Shown: positions 9,387-17,166 of the stretch, piece by piece
How positions within the stretch are numbered: position 1 is the first letter of the stretch
Layout of the letters: the number at the start of each line of letters is the position of its first letter
Origin: Saprospiraceae bacterium
GTDB taxonomy: Bacteria > Bacteroidota > Bacteroidia > Chitinophagales > Saprospiraceae
Length of the DNA: 35,858 bases
Direction: 5' to 3'
Assembly: GCA_020630475.1 (NCBI GenBank)
Contig: JAHDBI010000020.1
Span: 1 to 35,858 of the forward strand
Program-made: the position numbers and the translations under genes
Notes under the pieces: model-generated
Told to the model about the DNA's origin: nothing
Database searches by the model: none
Seen by the model: the letters and a program-made list of their open reading frames with translations, nothing else

Positions 9387-10621
9387 AAAAAGCCATTGTA
9401 ATCACCATTGGAAGTGAATTGCTCATAGGTCAAGTGATTGATACGAATTCGGCTTGGCTGGGCCAACAGTTGAATGAATTAGGCATCGAAATCTATCGGA
9501 CATTAACAGTAAAAGATGAAGAGCATGAAATACTCCATGCCATAGATTATGGATTTCAAAATGCAGACTTGATATTAATGACCGGAGGCTTAGGCCCAAC
9601 GGAAGATGATATCACTAAAAAAACAATCGCTTCATATTTTAATGACCAACTGGTTTTTCATGAAAAAACCTATTTGTGGATCGAAAAATTGTTTAAAAAA
9701 TTTGGTAGAACACCCATGGATGTTCACAAACAACAGGCTTATATGCCCGAATCTTGCCACATTATTGAGAACAAGATGGGAACGGCGCCCGGTATGCTGT
9801 TTGAAAAAGAAAACAGGATTTTACTCGCTATGCCAGGTGTTCCTTACGAGATGAAACACATTTTTTCCGAAGGATTAAAACCACGATTGGAATCACTAAA
9901 TCTTAGTAATAGTATTAAGCATCGCACGATTAGGACTGTCGGAATGGGCGAGTCTAAAATAGCGGAAATTATTCAGGATCTTATAGTGCAATTCCCTCCA
10001 GATTTAAGCATCGCTTTTTTACCGAGTTCTGGTTCTGTAAGGATTAGATTAACCTCAACGGGAGAAAGCAATAATGAAGATATTTTGAACTTATTCACGG
10101 AAAAGATTTCAACGAGATTGGGAGATTTGGTTTATGGATACGATGAAACAACTCTTGAAGCGTCCATAGGTCAATTGGCGAAAGCCAAAGGAATAAAAAT
10201 AGCTACTGCAGAAAGTTGTACTGGTGGTTTAATAGGACATTCAATAGTAGGTGTGCCCGGAGCTTCGGCCTATTTTGAAGGAACAATTACTGCGTACTCG
10301 TACGAATTAAAACAAGCCATTCTGAATGTTTCCAAAAAAACACTTACTGATTTTGGAGCGGTAAGCGAAGAAGTAGTTTTAGAGATGTTGGCAGGTTGTC
10401 TTGATGCGACCTATGCTGATGTAGCAATTTCTGTTAGTGGCATCGCTGGTCCTGGAGGTGGAACACCCGAAAAGCCTGTTGGAACAATATGGATGGCATG
10501 GGGAAATAAAGAAGTTCAGATGACAAAAAAACTCTCCTTATCAAAAAGTAGGGAAGTCAACATAAAATACACGAGCGTTTACGCTTTGAATATGATTCGA
10601 AAATTTTTAATGGAGCAATAA
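9383..10621 (+). CDS. cinA: CinA family protein (nicotinamide-nucleotide amidase / ADP-ribose pyrophosphatase type)
   Basis: 412 residues, a full-length two-domain CinA. Residues about 4-170 are the molybdopterin-binding-like (COG1058) domain with GSELLIGQVIDTNS and TGGLGPTEDD. Residues about 255-410 are the CinA C-terminal amidase domain with TAESCTGGLIG and SGIAGPGGGTPEKPVGT. The family recycles pyridine nucleotides by deamidating nicotinamide mononucleotide; in some bacteria it is tied to competence. Its ATG overlaps the birA stop by 4 bases, so the two are translationally coupled. Confidence 0.93.
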   Translation: MKKAIVITIGSELLIGQVIDTNSAWLGQQLNELGIEIYRTLTVKDEEHEILHAIDYGFQNADLILMTGGLGPTEDDITKKTIASYFNDQLVFHEKTYLWIEKLFKKFGRTPMDVHKQQAYMPESCHIIENKMGTAPGMLFEKENRILLAMPGVPYEMKHIFSEGLKPRLESLNLSNSIKHRTIRTVGMGESKIAEIIQDLIVQFPPDLSIAFLPSSGSVRIRLTSTGESNNEDILNLFTEKISTRLGDLVYGYDETTLEASIGQLAKAKGIKIATAESCTGGLIGHSIVGVPGASAYFEGTITAYSYELKQAILNVSKKTLTDFGAVSEEVVLEMLAGCLDATYADVAISVSGIAGPGGGTPEKPVGTIWMAWGNKEVQMTKKLSLSKSREVNIKYTSVYALNMIRKFLMEQ

Positions 10622-10627
10622 TTAGAG

Positions 10628-10635
10628 TACCTTTG
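10628..10635 (+). promoter_or_regulatory. Candidate promoter -7 box for the E2 gene
   Basis: TACCTTTG matches TAnnTTTG exactly and sits 25 bp before the ATG at 10661, a normal distance for a short leader. No clear -33 element is visible. Confidence 0.5.
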
Positions 10636-10660
10636 CCCGTTCTAACACACATATATACAA

Positions 10661-11986
10661 ATGGCTAAGTTTGAATTAATTATGCCTAAAATGGGCGAAA
10701 GTATTATGGAGGCAACGATCCTTAATTGGGTAAAAAAAGTTGGCGACAAAATTTCCATGGATGAAACCATTTTGGAGATAGCCACAGATAAGGTTGATTC
10801 TGAAATCCCCTCTCCTGTGGACGGTGTGTTAAGTGAAATTCTTTACAAAGAAAACGACGTAGTAGAGATAGGTAAAGTGATTGCCTACATTGCTACCGAA
10901 GGTGAAGATGAGGCGCCTAAAGCATCAAAAGAAAAGAAATCTAAGAAACCAAAAAAGGAAGAAGTTCAGGAGCCAGTTCAAGTTGAAGCACTTGAAAAAC
11001 CCTTAGTTCAGAAAGAAACGGTCCAACTTCCAAGTGTCCAAAATGGTGGTCGCTTTTATTCCCCTTTAGTCAAAAATATGGCTAAGACAGAAGGCATTGG
11101 TTTAGAAGAATTATCAGCCATTCCTGGATCAGGGTCTAAAGGTAGGGTCACTAAAAAGGATATGCTTCAGTATATTGAAAACAGAGGAAAGGCTCCAGTT
11201 TCGTCTTCTTCTAATGGACATTCTGTGGCCAAGTCGATCAGTGCTCCTGCAACGCCAACTACTCATTTTGCAAGTGGAACAGATGAGATCGTCCAAATGG
11301 ATCGGATGAGGAAGCTTATCGCAGATCATATGGTGATGTCTAAACATACTTCTCCACATGTAACTTCTTTTATAGAAGCAGATGTGACGGATATCGTCAA
11401 TTGGAGAAATAAGAATAAAAAGAAATTTCAAGAGAAGTTTGGTGAGAAAATCACTTTCACGCCCATCTTTATGGAGGCAGTTGTAAAGGCGATTAAAGAT
11501 TTTCCATTAATCAATGTTTCCGTTAATGATGATCAAATTATCATTAAAAAAGATATCAATATTGGAATGGCAGCAGCACTTCCATCAGGTAACTTGATTG
11601 TTCCAGTTATAAAAAATGCGGATCATCTAAATCTTATCGGTTTAACAAAATCTGTCAATGACTTAGCGAATCGGGCTAGGGCCAATAAATTAAAGCCTGA
11701 AGAGATACAAGGTGGTACTTTTACTTTAACCAATGTAGGGACATTTGGTAATGTAATGGGTACTCCTATTATCAATCAACCTCAAGTAGCTATACTTGCA
11801 GTTGGTGCCATTAGGAAAAAGCCAGCGGTTAAAGAAACAGAATATGGTGATGTTATTGTTATACGTCAAATGATGTTTTTATCCTTATCGTATGACCATA
11901 GAGTAGTGGATGGATTCTTAGGTGGATCATTTTTAAGACGCATAGGTGATTACCTTGAAGCTTTTGATGCGTCTCAAGAAATATAA
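10661..11986 (+). CDS. 2-oxoacid dehydrogenase E2 component (dihydrolipoamide acyltransferase)
   Basis: 441 residues. One lipoyl domain occupies about residues 2-77, with the lipoylated lysine Lys44 in EIATDKVDSEIPSP. A Lys/Glu/Pro linker follows. The peripheral subunit-binding domain is at about 131-167 (SPLVKNMAKTEGI, then GSGSKGRVTKKD). The trimeric acyltransferase core runs from about 210 to the end, with the catalytic His413 in SYDHRVVDG. It moves acyl groups from lipoamide to CoA in a pyruvate, 2-oxoglutarate or branched-chain complex. The sequence alone does not tell which; the single lipoyl domain and core resemble branched-chain or mixed E2s of Bacteroidota. No E1 or E3 gene is adjacent. 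It is followed after 13 bp by an unrelated envelope gene. Confidence 0.9.
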   Translation: MAKFELIMPKMGESIMEATILNWVKKVGDKISMDETILEIATDKVDSEIPSPVDGVLSEILYKENDVVEIGKVIAYIATEGEDEAPKASKEKKSKKPKKEEVQEPVQVEALEKPLVQKETVQLPSVQNGGRFYSPLVKNMAKTEGIGLEELSAIPGSGSKGRVTKKDMLQYIENRGKAPVSSSSNGHSVAKSISAPATPTTHFASGTDEIVQMDRMRKLIADHMVMSKHTSPHVTSFIEADVTDIVNWRNKNKKKFQEKFGEKITFTPIFMEAVVKAIKDFPLINVSVNDDQIIIKKDINIGMAAALPSGNLIVPVIKNADHLNLIGLTKSVNDLANRARANKLKPEEIQGGTFTLTNVGTFGNVMGTPIINQPQVAILAVGAIRKKPAVKETEYGDVIVIRQMMFLSLSYDHRVVDGFLGGSFLRRIGDYLEAFDASQEI

Positions 11987-11999
11987 TGGTCGTAAGAAC

Positions 12000-14186
12000 A
12001 TGAAATTAGTGCGATTTACATATTGTTTTTTATTGGTTTTTAGTATTTGTATCACTGCAAATGCCCAAAAATCTATTAAAAATGATGCAGATAAGTATTT
12101 CGAAAAAGGAAAGTTTTTTGAAGCATTGAAGTTGTATAACATTTATGATAAAATCGATAAGTCAAAGGATGCCCTATTGAATCGTGCCATTTGTAATTTT
12201 GAATGCCATAAACTTATGGAGAGCAAAGCAGATTTTAATCAATTAGCTGCTTTGGGAATGAAAGATAAAGAACTCGATTTTTATCGTGGTGAAGTGATGT
12301 TTGCTGACCATAAGTTTAAAGAAGCCGCGATTTTTTACAAGCGAGCTTTATCTCATATGGAGGACAAAAAAGCAAGAAAAGAGATTATTCACAAGATTAA
12401 ACAATGTGCTTTTGGTTTAGATCATGCTTTTGATGAGCAAATAGCTTTTGTTGAAAATTTAGGAGATGTAGTGAATTCTAGATACGACGAATTGAATGCT
12501 ATTCAAAGCCCTAATTTTGATGATAAGTTTTATTTTTCTTCCAATAGAGAAGGAAGTACTGGTGGAATGAGAGATGAGAAGGGTCTAAAAGATGATGTTT
12601 ACGGCAATTACTCTTTGGACATCATGGTTTGTCAATCGTATAATGGGATTTGGGAACAACCAAGTTCATTGGATCCACTCTTAAATTCGTCTAAAAACGA
12701 CTATATCCAAGATTTTAATTCTGATGGTTCGGTCATGTTATACAAGAAGAGCCTAATGGATCTAACTAAAGGATCTATAATGGTGGATACCTTTAAGTCA
12801 GAACGAGATCCTGGAGCATATGCTTCTGCTTTTATTAGCCCTATGGTAGGTGAATTAGGAGATGGATACATTGAGATATTTAATGATTCTACTTTTATTT
12901 TCTCGTCTAAAAGAGCTGGCGGATATGGTGGTTACGATTTATATGTGACGGGTCATAGAGACGGAGAGTGGACTACTCCGTTTAATCTAGGGCCAAATGT
13001 AAATTCTGACAAAGACGAAATCACTCCTTTTGTTTCGAATGATGGGCGAACATTATTTTTTAGTTCAAATAGAAAAGAAGCATTTGGTGGATTTGATATT
13101 TATACCACATTACTTTCAGGAGAAAATCCTAATTGGGATGAAGTGAAAAATCTAGGAATGCCCATCAATTCTACTGGAGATGACATAAACTTTCGTTTAA
13201 GTAATAATGGAATGACTGGAACATTTAGTTCGGATAGAAAAATAGGGCAGGGTGGTTTCGACCTATATATTGCTTATCTAACAAAACAGAACATGTCTCA
13301 ATTGGCCTATTCACCTAGGTTCATGTTTTACGAGGATAGATTAGAAAAGTACTTGGAAAAATTAGAAGAGGATCCTGATGTAACGGTGGATGAAGTGATA
13401 GTTTTAGAGGAAGAAAAAAATGATGACGAAGTCATTAAGAAAAGAGAAGTAGTGATCAGTCCTTTTTTTTACGGGGATGATGACAATGTGCTCACTACTC
13501 AGAATCAAATCAAACTAAAGAACTTGACCGATCTGATGGTCATTTATCCTGATTTAAAAATTCGTTTAGTAAGTAACTCCATCAAAGAGGGCTTAGCCAA
13601 TTACGATATTTATTTTTCGATCAAAAGAGTAGAAAAATTACGAGATGCCATCGTAAGCACAGGGATATCTGAAGATAGAATCCAGCTTATTGCTTGTGGA
13701 CCAAATTATCCATTGGTCAAATCTGAAATTGCAGGTTCTAAGATCACATTAGCGAGTAAATTAAATCGTAGGATTGACTTAATCCTTTTGAATTCCGAAG
13801 AATTGAATATCGATGTCATCGAAGAAAAGCCTGTAGTTGCAGACTATTTGAAAGATCCAAAAAGTGAATTATTTTATACACAAATGAGTGGCCTTTCTTA
13901 TCGTATTGAAGTGGCTCGTGTAAATCAAATGTTTCAAAGCTCGATCGTGTCCAATACTAACGATGTTTTAATTGAAGAAGAAGATAAGGCTTACGTATAT
14001 ACGGTTGGTATTCATAGCAACTTTAAAAGTGCCAAAAAGACTAAGAATCTATTAGGTAAAAAGCGATTATTGGATACTAAAATTGCAGCATACGTTGATG
14101 GCGTTCGTTTAGATAATGACACACTTGGAATGTATACCGAGGAGTATCCAGATTTAGTAGAGTTTCTTGAATTTTTGAATCAATAG
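12000..14186 (+). CDS. TPR / PD40 beta-propeller / degenerate OmpA envelope protein
   Basis: 728 residues from the ATG at 12000. The frame opens earlier at 11946, but residues 1-22 from 12000 form a good signal peptide ending in ANAQ. TPR-like helices lie at about 24-150. PD40 propeller blades at about 155-440 include FIFSSKRAGGYGGYDLYVTG, TLFFSSNRKEAFGGFDIY and TGTFSSDRKIGQGGFDLY. An OmpA-like region at about 480-610 retains KRVEKLRDAI and LNRRIDLIL but lacks the peptidoglycan-binding Asp segment. The last 100 residues resemble a SPOR domain (YRIEVARV, then YVYTVGIHSNFKSAKKTKN). The layout recalls PorE-type proteins that link the T9SS to the cell wall, but the degenerate site makes wall binding doubtful. 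It ends 7 bp inside the convergent GHMP kinase gene. Confidence 0.75.
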   Translation: MKLVRFTYCFLLVFSICITANAQKSIKNDADKYFEKGKFFEALKLYNIYDKIDKSKDALLNRAICNFECHKLMESKADFNQLAALGMKDKELDFYRGEVMFADHKFKEAAIFYKRALSHMEDKKARKEIIHKIKQCAFGLDHAFDEQIAFVENLGDVVNSRYDELNAIQSPNFDDKFYFSSNREGSTGGMRDEKGLKDDVYGNYSLDIMVCQSYNGIWEQPSSLDPLLNSSKNDYIQDFNSDGSVMLYKKSLMDLTKGSIMVDTFKSERDPGAYASAFISPMVGELGDGYIEIFNDSTFIFSSKRAGGYGGYDLYVTGHRDGEWTTPFNLGPNVNSDKDEITPFVSNDGRTLFFSSNRKEAFGGFDIYTTLLSGENPNWDEVKNLGMPINSTGDDINFRLSNNGMTGTFSSDRKIGQGGFDLYIAYLTKQNMSQLAYSPRFMFYEDRLEKYLEKLEEDPDVTVDEVIVLEEEKNDDEVIKKREVVISPFFYGDDDNVLTTQNQIKLKNLTDLMVIYPDLKIRLVSNSIKEGLANYDIYFSIKRVEKLRDAIVSTGISEDRIQLIACGPNYPLVKSEIAGSKITLASKLNRRIDLILLNSEELNIDVIEEKPVVADYLKDPKSELFYTQMSGLSYRIEVARVNQMFQSSIVSNTNDVLIEEEDKAYVYTVGIHSNFKSAKKTKNLLGKKRLLDTKIAAYVDGVRLDNDTLGMYTEEYPDLVEFLEFLNQ

Positions 14187-15046
14187 ATAGGGACAAACAT
14201 TTCTTTGTGAAGGTTTTGTTGCCTTTCGGCGAAAGCCAAGAAAAACCCACCACCACCAGCTCCACATAATTTAATAAAGTGTGTTTTATTTTCTAAACCA
14301 CTTTTCCATATTTTTTTTATTGAAGGCGGAATAAATGCTTGCATAGCCTCATATTGTATGACGCTTAATTCATTGATGTGATGCCAAAAGCGAGGCTCAT
14401 CATTGAGGCATATGGATTCCACGAGAATTGTATTTAGCGCTGAAAGTTTTTCCATGGCCTGTTTAAATGTAGCATCATTCGCCATAAGCTGATGATATAA
14501 ATCAACATGTTCTTGGGTATTGCGGGACAAACCACTATCCATGATATAACATGCGTGAATCAGTTGATTTACATTGAAGTCACTCATTTCTATTTCACCA
14601 TTATTAATGATGATGCTTTGATTCAGATAGCTGACTAAGGGATCTGTACCCGAACTATTTCCATGAAAGAAAGATTCAATTTCACCTAAAACTTGTTTTA
14701 ATTGTTTTAAATCTAAGCCATTCTTAGATTGAACGCATTGATCAAAAATTCCCGCTGTTAGCGCTCCTGAACTACCTAGACCAGCGCCTAACGGTATATT
14801 TGATTCAAAACGAAATTCTTCTGCAATGAGCCTTAATTTATCATTATCTAAAAGGCCATCGATGGAGCTTAAGTCCATTAAATATTCGGAAAATTCTAAT
14901 AACCTTGAATCCACCTGATCGGTTTTAATAAACTGCCCATAAAACTTAGAAAAAGGTAATGCTAGTGCGGGGGAGCCTTGTAAAACGGTGTATTCTCCTA
15001 TCAATAGGATTTTAGAATGATATTTTCTTGAAGAAATGATGGTCAA
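14180..15046 (-). CDS. GHMP-family kinase, probable mevalonate kinase
   Basis: 288 residues. It begins at a TTG (15044-15046). The N-terminal SKILLIGEYTVLQGSPALAL is the GHMP motif 1 region. The ATP-binding loop is PLGAGLGSSGALTAG. SSGTDPLVSYLN resembles the catalytic-Asp segment of mevalonate kinases, and motif 3 is KLCGAGGGGFFLAF. The likely reaction is phosphorylation of mevalonate in isoprenoid synthesis; galacto- or homoserine-type kinases are less likely given SGTDPLVSY. No other mevalonate-pathway gene is in the window. The C-terminus overlaps the convergent gene by 7 bp, so no terminator fits between the two. Confidence 0.78.
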   Translation of the reverse strand: MTIISSRKYHSKILLIGEYTVLQGSPALALPFSKFYGQFIKTDQVDSRLLEFSEYLMDLSSIDGLLDNDKLRLIAEEFRFESNIPLGAGLGSSGALTAGIFDQCVQSKNGLDLKQLKQVLGEIESFFHGNSSGTDPLVSYLNQSIIINNGEIEMSDFNVNQLIHACYIMDSGLSRNTQEHVDLYHQLMANDATFKQAMEKLSALNTILVESICLNDEPRFWHHINELSVIQYEAMQAFIPPSIKKIWKSGLENKTHFIKLCGAGGGGFFLAFAERQQNLHKEMFVPIY

Positions 15047-15083
15047 ATTAATAATTAGAACTACAAGATTATAAAAATGTTAT

Positions 15084-15091
15084 TAGCTTTG
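15084..15091 (+). promoter_or_regulatory. Candidate promoter -7 box for the small-ORF/exbD cluster
   Basis: TAGCTTTG matches TAnnTTTG and lies 29 bp before the ATG at 15121, in the 74-bp gap that separates it from the divergent GHMP kinase gene. Confidence 0.5.
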
Positions 15092-15120
15092 CCGGTAGAT
15101 TGAAACAAATAAAAAGTATC

Positions 15121-15276
15121 ATGACAAAAGAGGCAAATTCTACTGGTAAATTTTGGTTGATGTTCATCGTATCATTAATTGGAACTGGTTTGTTTTTAGT
15201 TTTCAAACCTGAGTGGTTTTGGGTAATGTTGCCTTTTTTATTCACCTCTTTTGTATACGCCAAGAACTGGGTATAA
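15121..15276 (+). CDS. Small two-helix membrane protein
   Basis: 51 residues from an ATG to TAA. The sequence opens with a polar MTKEANSTGK stretch. A hydrophobic helix follows (about residues 11-28, WLMFIVSLIGTGLFLVF), then KPEW, then a second helix (about 33-47, FWVMLPFLFTSFVYA) and a short KNWV tail. It has a promoter-like box at the right distance and lies 58 bp before exbD on the same strand. I do not recognise the family. Its position before two ExbD genes suggests an accessory to the proton-channel complex, but this is inference. A reading of the opposite strand (15069-15263) is a shadow. Confidence 0.6.
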   Translation: MTKEANSTGKFWLMFIVSLIGTGLFLVFKPEWFWVMLPFLFTSFVYAKNWV

Positions 15277-15334
15277 CTTTCGTAGAAACACCAAAATAAG
15301 TTCTATTCGAATCTCATAGGTAAATCCTTTACTT

Positions 15335-15871
15335 ATGAAGAATAAACGAAGACTACCGGCATTTAATGCTGGTGCAATGGCTGATATAGCTTTCCTACTG
15401 CTTATCTTCTTTCTTGTAGCCACAGAAATCAATCAAGATAAAGCTGTTTCTGTTATCCTTCCACCATATTCAGAACAAACCGCGGGGAAGAAAATACCTA
15501 AAAAGAATCTGCTCAAAATTCATATTAATGGGTCTAATGATATTTTGATTAATAGCGAAGAGGTTCGTTTGGACGACGTTAAAAATATCGTTTCAAATTT
15601 TGTTGCCAATCCTCACAAGGAGACTAATAAACCTACTACGCCCAGCGATGCGGTCATTTCCTTGATGAATGATTTTAACACTGATTATAAATCTTACATT
15701 CTTTTATATGCCCAAATCAAAGCGGCGTATAGTGCTTTAAGAAACGATTATTCTATGGAAACCTTTGGTGTTTCGTTTGACGCCTTGGATAAGGAAAAGA
15801 AAAAAGGAGTAGCGGATGTATATAAGATTAAAATTTCTGAAGCAGAATTTAAACCATCAAAATCTCAATAA
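15335..15871 (+). CDS. ExbD/TolR-family biopolymer transport protein (first copy)
   Basis: 178 residues, longer than typical ExbD (about 140). A short basic N-terminus MKNKRRLPAFNAGAMADIAF leads into a single transmembrane helix (about 15-35) whose conserved Asp17 is the proton-path residue. A periplasmic domain with ILPPYSEQTAGKKIPKKN follows. An extra helical segment (about 100-150, SLMNDFNTDYKSYILLYAQI) accounts for the added length. ExbD works with ExbB to convert proton-motive force into movement of TonB or similar proteins in the envelope. One base separates its stop from the next exbD. No ExbB gene is nearby in the window. Confidence 0.88.
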   Translation: MKNKRRLPAFNAGAMADIAFLLLIFFLVATEINQDKAVSVILPPYSEQTAGKKIPKKNLLKIHINGSNDILINSEEVRLDDVKNIVSNFVANPHKETNKPTTPSDAVISLMNDFNTDYKSYILLYAQIKAAYSALRNDYSMETFGVSFDALDKEKKKGVADVYKIKISEAEFKPSKSQ

Positions 15872-15872
15872 T

Positions 15873-16316
15873 ATGAAAAGAAGTCAACGCGAAATACCAG
15901 AATTGAATACATCATCCTTACCTGATATCATATTTATGCTTCTATTCTTTTTTATGGTGGTTACAGTATTAAGAACTTCTAAAGTAAATGTTGAAATAGA
16001 TCTTCCATCCATATCATCAGGTGAGAAAATTAAACATCAATCTTACACGAATTATATCTACGTTGGTCAAGATAGAAGGGATTCTAGCAAAACCGTAATT
16101 CAATTAAATGATGCTTTTGTTCAATTGTCTCAATTAGAACGAGCCATAAAATCTCTGGATTCTAAATACACAGACAAACTATCTACATTAAGATCGAATT
16201 CTTTGAAAGTGGACGAAAACGTAAAAATGGGTATTGTCAATGAAATAAAGTTACGTTTAAGAAAAGCAGAGAGTTTAAAACTGAATTATGTCATTAACGA
16301 TCTTGTAGAAAAATGA
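15873..16316 (+). CDS. ExbD/TolR-family biopolymer transport protein (second copy)
   Basis: 147 residues from the ATG at 15873, directly after the previous stop (TAATATG). A longer reading from 15816 would overlap the first exbD and adds unrelated sequence, so I reject it. The N-terminus MKRSQREIPELNTSSLPDII matches ExbD: basic head, then a transmembrane helix (about 17-37) with conserved Asp18, then a periplasmic domain from about IDLPS. Paired, non-identical ExbD genes are common in Bacteroidota and probably form a heteromeric stator. Confidence 0.88.
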   Translation: MKRSQREIPELNTSSLPDIIFMLLFFFMVVTVLRTSKVNVEIDLPSISSGEKIKHQSYTNYIYVGQDRRDSSKTVIQLNDAFVQLSQLERAIKSLDSKYTDKLSTLRSNSLKVDENVKMGIVNEIKLRLRKAESLKLNYVINDLVEK

Positions 16317-16317
16317 A

Positions 16318-16342
16318 AGGCTATTCGAAAAACGAACAGCCT
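16318..16342 (-). terminator. Candidate terminator for the deacetylase gene
   Basis: AGGCTATTCG/CGAACAGCCT is a 10-bp stem with one A-C mismatch and a loop of five A, just after the exbD stop. Read on the minus strand it is followed by TTTCATTTTT, so it suits the minus-strand gene ending at 16369. The plus strand lacks a T tract after it. Confidence 0.5.
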
Positions 16343-16368
16343 AATCATATCAAACATTGCTATATTTT

Positions 16369-17022
16369 TTACGCGTACTGCGCCTCTCTTCTCATTACGT
16401 GTTGGTTAACCGATTCTAGGTTTTTAAAACTATAACCCGCTTGACTCAGTTCTTCCAATACCTTAGGGAGAACAAACTTTAGGTTTTCTTCTGCTTTGAG
16501 ATTGTCATGAAAAACTACAATAGAACCAGGGCCAATGTTATTCATTACATTGTCATAACAATCTTCCTGAGAAATATTAGGGTCAAAATCACCGCTTAAA
16601 ACATCCCACATGATGATGTTATAGTCTTTTGAAATGGCATTCACTTGTTTTGGTTTCAGTTTACCGTAAGGAGGTCTAAATAAATTAGTTTCCATTCGCT
16701 TACTGCAAGATTTAATATTATGCATGTAAGGGGTATTGTCTGTTTTCCAACCATTTAAATGGTTTTCAGTGTGGTTGCCAATACTATGTCCTTCCTCAAT
16801 GATTCGATCATATAAACCAGGATACTTTTTGACATTTTCACCAACACAAAAAAAGCTGGCTTTTGCATTATATTGATCTAATAAATCTAACACCCATGGT
16901 GTGAGTTCAGGAATTGGACCATCGTCGAAACTTAAATAAACCACCTTTTCATAAGTTGGAATTTTCCAGATGAAGTGGGGAAAAAGCTTCTGAATAAATT
17001 TAGGCGTTTTTGCAAGATACAT
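16369..17022 (-). CDS. Polysaccharide deacetylase (NodB homology domain)
   Basis: 217 residues. The NodB domain fills most of the protein: motif 1 LSFDDGP (catalytic Asp33, metal Asp34), motif 2 GNHTENH (metal His84 and His88), motif 3 RPPYGKLKP, and a late VVFHDN. These are the residues of carbohydrate esterase family 4, which removes N-acetyl groups from chitin-like, peptidoglycan or capsule sugars. No signal peptide is obvious; the N-terminus is a basic, aromatic stretch that may attach to the membrane. Substrate cannot be told from the sequence. It is convergent with the exbD pair and divergent from gltX. Confidence 0.9.
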   Translation of the reverse strand: MYLAKTPKFIQKLFPHFIWKIPTYEKVVYLSFDDGPIPELTPWVLDLLDQYNAKASFFCVGENVKKYPGLYDRIIEEGHSIGNHTENHLNGWKTDNTPYMHNIKSCSKRMETNLFRPPYGKLKPKQVNAISKDYNIIMWDVLSGDFDPNISQEDCYDNVMNNIGPGSIVVFHDNLKAEENLKFVLPKVLEELSQAGYSFKNLESVNQHVMRREAQYA

Positions 17023-17056
17023 GCGCTAATAAAATATGTTCAAAACAGGATTATAA

Positions 17057-17064
17057 TATCTTTG
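17057..17064 (+). promoter_or_regulatory. Candidate promoter -7 box upstream of gltX
   Basis: TATCTTTG matches TAnnTTTG exactly in the 144-bp gap between the divergent deacetylase and gltX. It implies a leader of about 95 bases before the gltX ATG. Confidence 0.45.
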
Positions 17065-17166
17065 TGCTCTTTGAGGGATATGACCAAGTATTAAACGAAG
17101 AAAGATGATATGTGCTGCTTTACTTTGATCAAAATTTTCACAAAAATACACTATTAAATAGCAATT

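Noticed and set aside
11946-11999. Upstream extension of the TPR/PD40 gene
   Set aside because: It overlaps the E2 gene and places 18 polar residues before a good signal peptide that starts at 12000.
15816-15872. Upstream extension of the second exbD
   Set aside because: It would overlap the first exbD in another frame; the ATG at 15873 gives the standard ExbD N-terminus.
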